Shown: piece by piece, positions 43,581 to 56,428 of the stretch | Position numbering within the stretch: position 1 is the stretch's first letter | How the letters are laid out: the number at the start of each line of letters is the position of its first letter | Assembly (NCBI GenBank): GCA_003254905.1 | Contig: QANU01076963.1 | Coordinates: 943,056-1,007,055, forward strand | Source: Nissolia schottii | Lineage: Eukaryota > Streptophyta > Magnoliopsida > Fabales > Fabaceae | Direction of reading: 5' to 3' | DNA: 64,000 nucleotides | Program-made: the position numbers and the translations under genes | Notes under the pieces: model-generated | Database searches by the model: none | Told to the model about the DNA's origin: nothing | The model's input: only the letters and a program-made list of their open reading frames with translations

Positions 43581-44288
43581 ACTCGCTCAGTGACCTTCTT
43601 GTTCCTCGCATCAACGTTACTGGAGCACTTCGTTGAGTGAGAGTGCATAAGATTCGATTTTGTCACGAAGAGTAACTGCGGAAGAAGGTTTCGGGTCATT
43701 CTCATCAGACTCTAACAACTTATGGCTAGTGCTAATTAAGCAACCCAACCATTTCTACTAAAGGGAAAACGTACATAATACAATCGTGGACCTTGGAAAA
43801 ACGACAGCTATTTTTTGTATTTTCCGGCTCTTGAAGCCGAGTAAAAGTTGTTTTCGTTAATTGCTTAACCCAAACTTTTTTTTAAAAAAAAAAAAGAAAG
43901 AAAGAGAAAGAAAGAGCTAGGTTACCCGTCAAATTGACTGGTTGGGAAACAAGCACTGAAGGCACCTGCGTTGTCATTACTCATTAGCTGGATTGACGCG
44001 TCTGTCGCACTCTGAGTAGGGTTGTGGAGTTAAATGGGGCTAGCAGAGGACGAGTACGGATCAGATTCATCCGTCCCGCCAAATATTTTTTGCCGCTCTC
44101 CAATTAAAATCTTCTCGTTATTTTACGTATTTTATTTTGTCTGCAAGAAAGATGCGTGCAGCGTGCGCACATGTGACTCACTGACTTTTTCTCAGTCAAA
44201 TTTAACACGTATTTATTAACTTTAAGAAATTAACCTACACATTTAAATGAGAAGAAAAATATTGTGTTGTTCATTATTATTTTATAGG
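43581..44288. other. Remorin upstream region
   Basis: Probable 5' UTR and promoter of the reverse-strand remorin gene. It has poly-A/GA tracts near 43880-43915. No other coding sequence is supported. Confidence 0.45.
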
Positions 44289-44296
44289 GTAATAAG

Positions 44297-45177
44297 TAGG
44301 GGTGTCAAACAGGCCGACCCGGTCTGATTAGGCCCAGTCCGTTTGGACCTGGTATATTTAGACCTGCGAAGTTAATTGGATCAGCTTGTCAGTCCATTTT
44401 TTTTAATTTAATTTTAGTCTATTTTTTATGATTTTAAATACAAAGTTGTAAATAAGTATATGTGATCATTTTTATCTATTCTGTATCGTCTATCTATTAA
44501 TTAATCGAAAATAAATAGTTTAAACGGTTGATTGCAATATTATATTATCTTTTTTGCTCCTTCAACTATCTTGCTGAAAAAATATCAAATTGTATTTAAA
44601 ATCGATTCATGAATTAATACAACTTTTATTAATTAAATGACGGCACATATCATTGATGTGAATACTGTTATGTTATTAATCAAAAATACAATTGGAACTC
44701 TTTCTCATAGATTAATAAATAATAAACAAAGTTTGAAAGTATATATCAACTTGTAGGGCGCAGACACTCATTGAAGGAATAGAATACAAAATTTATCAAT
44801 ATGTACGTCATAGCACTCCAGCCGTATAGCAATATAAACATATAACAATATAAATATAGTTAAGTAGTTAAGCGTAACAAATAGTTAAGCATGCTTAATT
44901 ATAAGTCCAAATAGTTAACGTCTAAACTCTTAAACTCCAAAATAAAATTTAGAGTCTAAAATGAAACTTTTAAAATTTTGGTGTTTTTTATTTTAAAAAA
45001 AATCACAGACTCACGGGCTAGCCCGTGAACTCGCCGGCTTGGCCCGTTTAACCTGTGGACCTAAACGGGCGGGGCCATTTTTTTTTAAATTTCACGGACT
45101 TATTTTTTACATGTGAAATCCGTCTATTTAACCAAGTTCATGGGCCCTCGCGAATCAGGCTCATTATGACGACCCTA
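44297..45177. mobile_element. Non-autonomous hAT-like element (881 bp)
   Basis: The left end reads TAGGGGTGTCAAACAGGCCG and the right end, reversed, TAGGGTCGTCATAATGAGCC, giving imperfect inverted repeats with GC-rich 'gggcc' subterminal motifs. A perfect 8-bp duplication, GTAATAAG, flanks it at 44289-44296 and 45178-45185, as expected for hAT elements. The AT-rich interior has no transposase frame. It lies between the head-to-head remorin and THO5 genes. Confidence 0.87.
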
Positions 45178-45185
45178 GTAATAAG

Positions 45186-45671
45186 TTAAGTTTTTGAAAA
45201 AAAAAATATAATATTTTTTCAGGAAAATACATTGAAACATTGTGGTGTTAAGCAATTCTTCGTCTGCTCACCAACTGAGAAAATATGCATTATCCTTCTT
45301 ACAAATTCTTGTTCACAAACTTTTATTAACCTTATTTGTCTTAATTCTAAATATGATTTGGTGAATGTACCCAAAAAAAAAAATTACTAGAATGAGGAGA
45401 AAATTGATATTTTTCAAAGTGGCATTTACTGAATTAATGCATAAACGTTCGACTGTCAATTTACTTGACCTAGGTAGACAACGATCTTTCAGCAATTTAG
45501 GTTAGGTTGGTCTAGTCCCCATCTTTAATGGAACCCCCCAATCATTATTTTCAACACCCATTGATGAAAAAATTGCTTCATGGTTGATCAATGATTCCAT
45601 TTGCCAGACACAAAAAGATATTTTTCTAGCGACCAATCCTTGTAAGCATCAACCTGTTAAAACTTGAAATT
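45186..45671. other. Spacer between two mobile elements, no gene seen
   Basis: AT-rich DNA between the hAT-like element and solo LTR copy B. No coding frame or other structure is supported. Confidence 0.5.
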
Positions 45672-45676
45672 GAACT

Positions 45677-46209
45677 TGTTACAAACTATTCGGCCAGTAC
45701 CGAAATGGCTTGTAATTTAGAGTATAAGTCGGGAGTTTGAGATGATGAACTTGGTCTTTAGTTTTGATCGAAATTTGGACAGCGGTGAAGTATTTGCAAA
45801 AAACAGTCTGACGCCCAAGTATTGTTGTATATATGTATTGGAAATGAACAAAACATTGTATATATGTATTGGAAATGAACAAAACATACCTCTTGTATGC
45901 TATGTTTCTGCTTTATATAGTTTGTTCATGTACCTAGTCATTTGTAGGTAATTAATGTGTTAATTGAATGTAAATGGGCTATTTTTAAGCCTTGATGGGA
46001 CTAGTGAAACATATAGCCTCCGTTATAAATATGTGAGTGACTATTTATACCCTTTGTTATTAACAGTCACTATTTTTGGACTAGATAATTCCAAGATAGT
46101 TGATACTTCGATTGGTTATCCCGAGATGTGATGGGGAATGGCATGTCGTGCATTATTGTTAATCTCAGTACCAAAAGTTGTAAGTCAGGACTAAGTTAAA
46201 TCTGTAACA
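45677..46209 (-). mobile_element. Solo LTR, copy B
   Basis: On the reverse strand it runs TGTTACAG to TTTGTAACA. It shares with copy A the TATA region (GGGTATAAATAG), 'catcaaggct', 'atagcccattta', 'actatataaagcag', 'catacaagaggta' and the terminal 'gtttgtaaca'. Flanking GAACT (45672-45676) and TAACT (46210-46214) match at 4 of 5 bases, consistent with an old 5-bp duplication. It holds an internal 31-bp tandem duplication. No coding sequence remains, so it is read as a solo LTR. Confidence 0.78.
45825..45886. repeat. 31-bp tandem duplication inside solo LTR copy B
   Basis: Two adjacent identical units, 45825-45855 and 45856-45886, each starting TTGTATATATGTATTGG. Copy A has a single corresponding segment, so the duplication arose in this copy or its parent. 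Confidence 0.85.
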
Positions 46210-46214
46210 TAACT

Positions 46215-46798
46215 ATTATCTTCACATGGGAAAAAATGTCTTTTAAGCCACGTGGGAGCAACTAAATGCCATTTGAGCAACAATTACCTTCAATTTTCCA
46301 TTTAAATACACTAATCTCAATAGTTAATAAGGCTTAATTAACAATAACAAAAGGAGAATAAGTTAACACAAAATACACTGAGTGATATTGAAACCAAAAA
46401 TACGAGCACCCATTTGTTAGTGAGCTTCACAAAAAACAATGGATAAGTTATGTAGCACTAGAGAATTAATAAGTTTATTGAAACAATAATTAAAGGTTAG
46501 TACTTAGTAGGCTTTACCTACTCATACTCATGTTGCAACAGGCATCCAACATCAATTCATTCCTAAACCATTCATATTATAAACAACGAAGAAGTCTTAA
46601 CCAAACCCGTTAATAAAAAGATAAAAAGGCCTATTGTGTCTGAAGTGGGTTGAGCACGTGTTGGGCAAAACATTGATGGATGCATTCGGCTTTCAGGGCC
46701 TCAAGCCCAATTAAAATTTGGATCTCAGATGCAGGCCTATAGCTATGGTTGAACCGCGAAACTCGCAATCCGAAGTAAAAGACTAAAATCAAGACCAA

Positions 46799-46831
<33 letters not shown>

Positions 46832-47152
46832 CTGAAGTTATTATATTATTGAGCAAGGATCATCTAAACAAAGATTTTACTCTAAAGGGTAAAATGGGAA
46901 CATTAGTAGTGAAACTTATGTTTATTTTAATTATCTAATTGTGGTAAAAACATTTCTTTCACTTTTTAAAGTAAAGTTTTCGATTTAGAGAATTTTTTTA
47001 ATATTATTTTCCCTTTAATTATTAAATTAAAAAATGTGAGCCTGCCTGGGGATGTGGAGGGTTTAGGGGAAAGAAGAACCAGCAAGCTTAGCTTGGTGTA
47101 TGGTTTCCACCTCAAAAGCAGAGAAAGTGAAGAGAGAAACCTTGATCTAGTA
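46215..47152. other. THO5 upstream region with (TAA)10
   Basis: AT-rich DNA with a (TAA)10 run at 46801-46830. The last 120 bp are richer in G and A and probably belong to the THO5 5' UTR. They contain an ATG followed at once by a stop (47034-47039). Confidence 0.5.
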
Positions 47153-50100
47153 ATGGAAGACGGTGAGATAGAGGAGGGCTCAATCCCCGCCGCAGACGAA
47201 CACGATCAAGGCTTCTCTCATTCCTCAGACCACCGCCACTCAGAGGAGGAATCGCCGTACGAAACGCTGCTAAACAGCAAGTCCTCCGTCGAGAGCATCG
47301 TCGCCGATATTCTCTCAATCAAGAAAAACGGCAAACCAAAGCAACTCCTCCGTGAGTTCGTCACTCAGATGTTCCTCCACTTCGTCACTCTTCGCCAGGT
47401 CCCCCTATCTTTTCAATTTTCACCCCCCTAGGGTTCAGTTTTGACTCAGTGAATAGCTTTTATGCAAATTGAAAAAACGAATTTCAGGCGAATCGGTCTA
47501 TATTGCTGGAGGAAGACCGGGTCAAAACGGAAACGGAACGAGCCAAGGCACCCGTGGATTTCACGACCCTGCAGCTCCACAACCTGATGTACGAGAAGAG
47601 TCACTATGTTAAGGCAATTAAGGCTTGCAAGGACTTCAAGTCTAAATACCCTGACATTGACCTCGTTCCCGAGCAAGAGTTTTTCCGTGATGCCCCCCAA
47701 GATATCAAGGGCTCTGTCTTGTCAAAGGACGCTGCCCATAATCTCATGCTTCAGAGGCTCAATTTTGAGCTATTCCAGGTGAAAATCATTCCTGTTTCAA
47801 TAATTAAAGAGAATGCATACTAGAATGATAGTTGTTATATTGGTTCCTTTTGCAAAAGTTCTATAATAATAATGTCTCTTTATATAATGTGCCTTTGCCC
47901 TCAGCAAAAGTTTTATATTGATAAGCTAGAAGTTGCTGATCTTATAGTAAAGAAGGATTTTAGGATAAGCAGAAGGCAGCGTTTGGAGGCTTCTGTTAAT
48001 TGGCTACTGTTTTTCAACACTTTTGACATTTGTTTATCTGTGGATCAAAGTTACTTAACTAGATATTTTTTTTGATGAAGTTGCAGAGAGCAACTTGTAT
48101 ACTGTGCTGACCTGTTAAATGAGTGGGGCATATTGGGTTAATCTTATAACGTGCTTCTTATTTTACTACATTAAGTTGAATCCGGATGCATTTGTAATCT
48201 GCCTTATTTGAGTTTTCGGAGAAGATTATAATTTGTATTTTGCAATGTTGTATCAGCGCAAAGAGCTCTGCAAACTTCACGAGAAACTGGAACAAAAAAA
48301 GAAAAGCCTTTTGGAGACTATTGCTAACCGAAAGAAGTTCCTGACAAGTCTCCCTTCCCATCTCAAGTCTCTTAAGAAAGCATCCTTGCCCGTGCAAAAC
48401 CAACTCGGAGTTCTGCACACTAAGAAACTGAAGCAGCATCATTCAGCAGAGTTGCTTCCACCTGCTCTTTATGTTATTTACTCACAGCTGTTGGCTCAAA
48501 AGGAAGCATTTGGGGAACCCATTGATCTGGAGATTATAGGAAGCCTGAAAGATGCTCAAGCTTTTGCTCGTCATCAAGCACACAAGGACACTGGTAATTG
48601 GGAGTTGATATGTCTATTTTTAGTATTTTTTTTTTTGCATGGAATCTATTTTAATAGTGCTATTACAGCTGGGAGTTTATCTACTGACACTGGTTTATAA
48701 ACTTCTTTTTTCTCATTTTTTGTGGTTCAACTTCAAACCTGACTATTACTTCAATAATATTATTGAGGACAATTTAGCTGTTGAAAGTTATACTTAGTTT
48801 TAATACTAACAACGGGATATCAAGTGAAGGAAAGGAAGTTTGTTACCAGCATTTAAGTACTGTATTGTTTACCATCTTTTTATGCACTTTGCATTGATCG
48901 CACATAGCTTTGGAATTGATTGAGCATATGAATATTTTAATTCTGTGGCCATTTTCAAATTCAATTCTGTTATTTCCTAAATAGAATATATAGGGTTTTA
49001 CTATGATTTGGTTCTATTGCCCAGGCATTTCCTCCACTGTGGAGAGTTCCAAATTGGAAGATGATCCTGCTGACGAAGAAGATGATGGTCAAAGACGGAG
49101 AAAAAGACCAAGGAGGGTTCAAGGCAAGGAGAGCCTTGACCAGGCAGGAATATTTCAAGCTCACCCACTTAAAATAACTATCCATGTGTATGATGATGAG
49201 GCTTCTGACCTTAAGTCTGCTAAACTCATTACTCTGAAGTTTGAGTACTTGGTGAAGTTGAATATTGCATGTGTTGGAATAGAAGGATCTGATGAGGGTC
49301 CTGAAAATGACATCTTATGCAATTTATTCCCTGATGATACAGGACTTGAGCTTCTTCACCAGGTTTGGCTGTCTTCTTCTTTACATGTTATTGGCAAGTT
49401 TTTTGTTTACATATGTTAATCTCCCATTGATTCCTTTTTATTTATATGCCATTTCTTTTTTATTTGAATGGTGATACAGTCAGCCAAACTCCTTGTTGGG
49501 GATGCCACAGCATTCAATGGTCAAAGAACTTCACGTCCTTACAAATGGGCTCAGCACTTAGCAGGAATTGACTTCTTGTCTGAGGTGACTCCCTTGATTA
49601 GTACTGGTCATGAAACTTTGGACAACAGTGTAGCAGTCAAGAGTGAAGATGTTGTGTCTGGTCTTTCATTATATCGCCAGCAGAACCGAGTACAGACAGT
49701 TCTGCAGAGAATTCGCTCAAGGAGAAAAGCTCAGTTGGCTCTTCTGTAAGTTGCTGCTCTAGTATGTTTACAGTCTTAGAATATAAAGGACTCTTCTTGA
49801 TATTCAATTGAGATAAATACAATAATGTGATCAACTGGAAGTTTTCTTTGGCTGTGTGTTGTGACTTTCATCTTAGCATTGTTTCTGTCTCGTTGTGAAT
49901 TATTAAAATGTGTATCCTGTGTATAAGATTATTGGTCTCAGTTCATTTACTGAAATTCCATTCTATTTTTGGGCATCTCTGGTTATCTTGCTTGTCAAGG
50001 GTTAGACATTTGCAAGTTAAAATTTGTGGAATTCATTCATTGGCTTACAGGGAACAGCTAGAATCTCTTACAAAGCTCGAGTGGCCTCTTCTGTCCTGCA

Positions 50101-51308
50101 AAAGTGTTCCATGGGCTTTGCACACTCCTTTGTGCATTTTGGATGGTTGGTCGCCTTTAAGAGCCCTATCTGTACCAAGCGTGGCTTCATCTCTGGCTGT
50201 CATAGATAAAGAGGAGCATGTTCAGGAACCAATGGATGTTGATGTAATTGATAGTTCTGATGCCACAAAGGAAGAACTGGAGAGTATGACAGAAGATGGG
50301 GAGCTTCCTAACATGTCTAAGTTAGACCACTCGAAGCAACTAACCTTAATTTCAAAAAGTGTCACGCCTCCATTGAATAAAGTTAGGTACCATAGTTTCA
50401 AAAACTTAGATGATACTTCTGATATCTTGCTTGATACTGAAAGTGATCTTGATGAGCCAGCACCAATTGAAGAACATGAAAATATAGTATCCAATTACTG
50501 TGGCAGAAAGTCTGTCTCGTGGATGGATTATGGGGTCAAGGAATTTTCCCTTGTTTTTAGCAGAAAAATCAGTGCAGATAAGTCGAATGTGAATTTAGAA
50601 GCCAAGGTAAAGAATCCTTCCCTTTTAACTACTAAATTGCATTCAGAGATCAGTTGGCGGTTCCATCTATTTTTTTATTTTTTATTTATTCTTGACAGAT
50701 CAAGATCAGTACGGAATATCCTCTAAGGCCTCCTCTTTTTGCATTGAGTCGTTACTGTATATCTTCTGGGGAAAACCATCATGAGAATGATGGATTGGAG
50801 TGGTTCAATGAACTTCGGGCTATGGAAGCGGAGGTGAGTAACTTACATCTCAAGATGTTAGTGTTACTACAATAAAATCACTATGTATAGCAATAATTTA
50901 GCTTCTTGCAGGGCATTATATGTGCTTGAGACAAATCTGTAACCCAACAAATTATAGTTGAAAATAAAATAGAAGTTAGAAGGAAACCACCTTACATATC
51001 ATCCTAATGCTACCTATTTCCTTGCGTTATTTTCTAAATTGTAGGTCAATCTTCACATGCTAAAGATGCTACCTATCGATCAGGAAAATTACATATTGGC
51101 TCATCAAGTACGATGTCTTGCTATGTTGTTTGACTATTATTTGGATGACGCATCCCCGTCATCTGAAAGGACAAATTGTACTTCTGTGGTTGATGTTGGC
51201 TTATGCAAGCCTGTCAGTGGTAGGTTCCTGGCTCGATCTTTTAGAGGAAGGGATCACAGGAAGATGATCTCCTGGAAGGACATGAAATTCACTTCCAGTT
51301 GTCCCTAG
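47153..51308 (+). CDS. THO5: THO complex subunit 5 (THO5/THOC5)
   Basis: Exons 47153-47398, 47488-47778, 48257-48593, 49025-49362, 49480-49745, 50051-50606, 50699-50833, 51045-51308; 2433 nt, 810 aa, close to the roughly 820 aa of Arabidopsis THO5. The start is the ATG giving MEDGEIEEGSI, the plant THO5 N-terminus; the longer upstream frame opens with GTG and is not used. The N-terminal third is helical and coiled (QANRSILLEEDR, NLMYEKSHYVKAIKACKDFK, RKELCKLHEKLEQKKKSLLE). An acidic stretch leads to a basic nuclear signal, RRRKRPRR (about 315-322). The C-terminal half has GQRTSRPYKWAQHLAGI and ends with RSFRGRDHRKMISWKDM. THO acts in the nucleus within TREX, coupling transcription with mRNA processing and export; in plants it also affects small-RNA production. 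Confidence 0.95.
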
Positions 51309-51414
51309 TAGATGTAGGTTGCTGGCTAGATCGTTTAGAGGAAAAGAGGAAGGGAGGAAGAGACTGCAGGAATATGATCTTCTGAAAGAAATGAAATCCA
51401 CTCCCAATTGTCCC
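51220..51414. repeat. Tandem copy of the THO5 C-terminal coding tail
   Basis: Unit A (51220-51305) is the end of the last THO5 exon, encoding GRFLARSFRGRDHRKM and SWKDM. Unit B (51314-51414) lies just after the stop codon and repeats it: 'gtaggttgctggctagatcgtttagagga' corresponds to the A sequence, and both end 'ttgtcccc' or 'ttgtccc'. Unit B has an extra GA-rich insertion and would read LLARSFRGKEEGRKR. It falls in the 3' UTR. Confidence 0.8.
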
Positions 51415-52743
51415 CATTCAGTAATGTTTGTGCTTGGAGTGACAAATGGATGCTATCTAGACTAATATTGTAAAGACTAGGATGTTGTACTTCTGTATAT
51501 GCATTCAGCCTACCATGCAACATCATTGTAACTGACTTTTCATCCAAAAATCTGGCTGACATACATTTTGAAGGTCTTCATTTCTGCTGTTGACTCTGAT
51601 CGAGTGACCAGCAAAATGCAGCTTCACGGTTTTGGGTTCAGCTACCAGGAACGGAATTAATCTAGGATTGTACTGTCCTGAGATCTCGTCCACAGTGGCT
51701 GCAGTATTTTTTTTAAATGAGTATACTATTTGTTCTATCCATCCATAATCCGAGATTCCCTGGTAAACATGAGATTTTTTGTCCTGTTACTAGAATTTCA
51801 ATGGAAGGCGGGTACTGCCTTGCAACTAGTTGGTTGTATTGAATGTGTTATTCTTTAATTTATATGTATCCAACTCTTTTTGGTTTTTTGGTCAAATATT
51901 GCATACTTTTAAACATCTGTGTGTACTAGTATTTCCTTTTAGGCAATTTCTTATACAAGTGCCTATAACTTGAGTTTGATTGTGGTTGGTTTCTAGCGTA
52001 TTGGGTTTATTTCATATATTGAATGCAAGTTTCCTTGCCATTCAAATCTCCCATAGAGCATTTGTTTGTATCTGAGAAGAAATATGCATGTGATTGCGGA
52101 ACATTATAAAAAATCGGACTTAATGAAGGTAAGTTCGGTATAAATATCTAGAATAACAGATTGGTTTTCGTAATGAAACCCCCCTGGTGATACTGTGAGA
52201 TTTCCCCGAATTGAAGAGAAGGCTGCGAGTCAGACTGGATGTTGATCAACATCGAAGAAGGTAAGATACATGGTCTTAACTTTTAGTTGCTTGTGGACAC
52301 TATTTTTAATCACTTTTTTTTTGTCATCAAAGTATGATAACATTGCCAGGAGTTGACGCAAATGGCAAAATGGTCGCTCTCAGTGCGAGAAAGAAAAGGG
52401 CATAAATTGAACGCAAGCACTCCAATCTCTCACCGAACATATACAGGGGCTACTGCACAAGGTTGTCAAACGAGAACAACCCCTCCCCCATCCACCCCGC
52501 GAGCGTAAAAATAAGGGAAATGTTACGTAACCAAAGATACCAAGAAATTGGACAAGTGCTAAAACATGTTCTCATGGTATGGTATTGTGCTCACCCTCTC
52601 TATCTACGCATGGTGTTCATAAGATAAACAATAGATCAAACTTTTCGAGTGCTAATCTAATCCTACAAGAGCCTCAATCTACAGCATAATTGTATATTTA
52701 TGTACATAGGTTTCAACTGTCAAATCATAATCCAATCTTCACT
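51415..52743. other. Convergent 3' region between THO5 and AREB-like genes
   Basis: Holds the probable 3' UTRs of the two convergent genes. No coding frame is supported. A short GC-richer patch lies near 52430-52510. Confidence 0.5.
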
Positions 52744-55700
52744 CTACCACGGACCAGTTTGTGTTCGTCTTAAGCGTCTTCTCTTGGCTTCTCGTTGTAA
52801 ATTCATCATTTCCATTACCTGTGACATTATCAAAAGCCAGACAATGAGTAACTATGGTAACATCAATGCGTAACCCCTAAAATGAAATAGTTCGAACCCG
52901 TCATCACATACTTAAGCGAAGCCAAGAGATCATAAGTTTTTTAGTTAGTCCAGCCATATTACATTAACAACTTTTCACGGGAGAATATAGATACAATCTA
53001 ATGCATCCTTGGATTGTATTTAAAGAAGCAACATAAGTTAGAAACAATGTGTGCAGATAACTTAAAATCTGTGCTCTCTCGGTCAAAAGTTGTTTCAAAT
53101 TGGTGAGAATTAAGAAGCAAATATGATGCGCAATCGGAATTATCTGATAGCTAGATATAAATATATGGAACCAAAAATATATAAAACACGAGTACATGCA
53201 CCTCTCTAACTTGGGATGTCTTGAGAAGGAAAAACATCGGCTTCTAAGTTATGGAAAATCCGCAAGCCTTTATTCACAAACCAGTTACAGTAACCAAAAT
53301 TTACCATTATAAAAATAAAAGTGATCCTAGCAACTAGTCCAAAAATAAAACAAAATCGGCATTAGATGAACTGGTCTATGAACAAATTTATGTGGCTAAA
53401 ATCGATGAGTTCAAAAAAGCATATACTAACATGGAGGAAGGAAATGAACAGGGAACGATAAGGGCAACTGTATATCATGTTTTCTTGACAGTAAGAAAAT
53501 GTCAGTGACTCAGTGGGTATTGCTACTAGTGCCATTCACAGAAGTGAACACGGGGGAACAATTTTTGCCAGTATCAGAATTTTTGTCACTCTGAAAACAG
53601 AGGACCTATTTTTTTGGTCATGCAGAGGACCCTTTTAAACTAATAATGTCTCTTTCTCTTTTATACCGTTTCATATGACACTAAGAATAAGAAAGATAAT
53701 AAGAAAGATAATCACTTGTTGAACATGGTTTTCAGTTCAGTAACACGATAATATGTTAAAATATTTTCTTGCTAACTTTGCCAGAAATGATCATCAAATC
53801 AACACAACTACTATCCAGGAAATATGACAGCAGAACAAACATGAGAGAAAAGCATTTAACTGGAGAAGAGCAACGCATAGGCCATCCTTGCGGACAATTC
53901 ATAAGTAATGGCATGACATAAAAAAAGGAAGAAACCAAATTAGGTGGTAATTCAAAGCAGTTATATCATCATATCAAGTTTTGCATCAAACAAACAAACA
54001 CTTTCATCTTCATCATATATTGATCATGACAATAACAAGCACACCAAATAAGCTGATTAACATAGCTAGTGGCCAAATGTTTTCATCCCAGAGACCTTTG
54101 TCAAACGCCCCCTATTTTATGTGGCAAAATTGCTTAGTCAAGGATTGACAAAATAGCATGCTATATGCAGAAAGGTAAAACCGTGATACATGATGATATC
54201 TTGACTTATTAGCCCCTCATTTACTATTGGTCAATACAAATACATGCAATGACTGAAAAAAAAAAAGGAGGGAAAATAACTCAGAATAAGAAAGAAGACA
54301 AACCAGAGCCTAACTTACTTGATTTTTCTGAATTTCCAGGATTTCTTCCTGCAATATCCACATAATGGTCGATTAGGGGAAATTTAAATGTAAGTAAACT
54401 TAAGCCCTTAACTTATGTGTTGAGAAATGGGAATAGCCAAAATTACCTGCTTTTTCCGAAGTTCTTGATTCTCCTCTTTTAGCTTTGCAACTTCTGCTTC
54501 CAATTCCATGGTATAGGCCTGAAATAAGTGAGAATAAAAATGAGAATAACTTACAGCAGATACCTCAAACTATTTTACAAAATTTCTTTCTGTACTTCCA
54601 CACCACATCATGTTCCCAATAAAATCTACTTACAAGTGAAACATATTACTTATTATATGCGTTCATGGACTTCTTTATGATGCAGTTGTCATTTTATTCC
54701 TGAAATCAATTGTTCCATTACCTTGCAATAAACTGGATCTTTACAACTTCTCATGACAGTAACTTCTCAAAATCTTTCATCTTTCATCAGGTCTATCATA
54801 TTACCATTCTGCTGCATTATTTTTTATGGTACATATATACAGCACGTTCACAGAGAATAAAGGCAGAATGTCAATGTCTTGGTAGTATTGCCGCTTTTAA
54901 AGCAATACTATGATGCAAATCTTCATCAAATACTTTTAAGGATTTAGACGGGACCATATGCACTACATCCCATTGATACAAATTTTCTGGTGTATTTTCA
55001 TGATAAAGGTTACTGAAAGTGTTTTTTCCCTTCCGTTATTAGACTTACAATCTGCTGTATGCAGTGGCAGGCATGTGATAGTCTCAGGCCAATAAATGGA
55101 GGTCCGGGTACTACAAAAACAAGCCCAAATTTTCATCCACTTTGGCAACAAGCAAAGCAGGTGAATAGCACAAAATAAAAGCAGTTGTAACCATCATTTA
55201 ACTTTCTTATGTTTAATGTTTTTCATCCAAGCAAGTGTGCACTTAATAAGCAAATGCAGATAACTCTAATCGCTAAACTCAACATAACAATGATAATCAC
55301 AGCAACAAGTTTGTAGAGCAAGAATTCACCTGCTTGCGAGCCCGTGACCTAGCAGCTGACTCTCTATTCTTGATCATCCTCCTCTGCCTCCTCTCAATCA
55401 CCTTCTCGACTGCTCCACCCTTCCTGCCCCTCATACCACCATTAAATACATAAGGCACTGGCGACACCGAAGAAGTGTCACCATTGCTCTTCCCAATCTT
55501 ATCACTCGAAATCTGGCTAGCCGGCGAGCCAGTAGGCACATGAACAGGTGACAAACCAACCATCCCCATCCCTCCACCTTGCACAATATTACTAGTCAGT
55601 GGCATTCCATAACCCATACCAGCCTGCTTGGGGAATATCTGCTGCTGATGCTGCTGCTGATGATGAGGGGACTGTGAATTCTGCATCTGCTGCTGCTGAT

Positions 55701-56397
55701 TGGAAGATCGAACCCCATTAACACTCAAGGGTAAATTGGTGTGTGACTGAAGACCAACCAGCGGATCGTTGTTCACACCAACGCTCTCATCCATCATTCC
55801 AGCTACCTTGTTCAACTGCGGAAATCCCATTCCCAAGCTGCTGTTATTCCCTGCGGCGGCACGAGCCAAATCGACAAAAACGCTGTCGTTTGGTTTCCCA
55901 CCCATTTGGGCGTCTTCCCTCACAACACCGGCCCTCACCAAAAACTCCTCCAGCGTAATCTCTCGCAGCGTCGGCTGCCTCTGCGTCTGCGCCACGCTGG
56001 GACCGCCGGCGGAACCGCCGCCGTACTCCTTCGAAATGTCCTTCCAGACCTCATCCACCGTCTTCTGGCTGAGTGTCCGCGGTAGCGTCAGGGATCCTTG
56101 CCTCTGCAAATGGCTGCTTCCGCTGAGGAAGCCTGAATTATGCTCGCCGGCGGCGGAGGTGGTTGGGGTGACAGAAGCCATCGTCTGAACCTCCTCGGCG
56201 GTCCAGATGTTCTTGAGGAGCTCGTCCATGTTCATGGAGCCGAAGTCCTTGCCTGAGCCTCCCATGGTGTTCACGAACTCGTCGAACGTCAGAGAGTACA
56301 CCGACGACTGCCGTGCCAGGGGGAAATTCCCCGGCGGCCTCCCCCCTCCTCCGCCGGCGGCGGCGCCGGATTCGTTCCCGAAGTTCTTGAAGTTCAT
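52744..56397 (-). CDS. ABF2: bZIP transcription factor, AREB/ABF type (ABF2/AREB1-like)
   Basis: Coding exons 56397-55330, 54518-54447, 54348-54319 and 52818-52744 give 1068+72+30+75 nt, 414 aa; Arabidopsis ABF2/AREB1 is of similar length. All introns are phase 0. Group A landmarks in order: LARQSSVYSLTFDEF (about 28-41, an R-x-x-S site for SnRK2 kinases), HLQRQGSLTLPRTLSQKTVD (about 96-114), TLREITLEEFLVRAGVV (about 143-159), a Gln-rich stretch (234-253), the basic region ERRQRRMIKNRESAARSRAR (335-354), a leucine zipper (from 357, AYTMELEAEVAKL), and the terminal LRRTQTGPW. These proteins bind ABRE (ACGTGG/TC) promoters and activate abscisic acid, drought and salt genes after SnRK2 phosphorylation. 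ABF2 is the best fit; ABF3 and ABF4 are alternatives. Confidence 0.95.
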
Positions 56398-56428
56398 GCT
56401 GTTGTTGTTGGTGGCAATTCAGTGAAAT

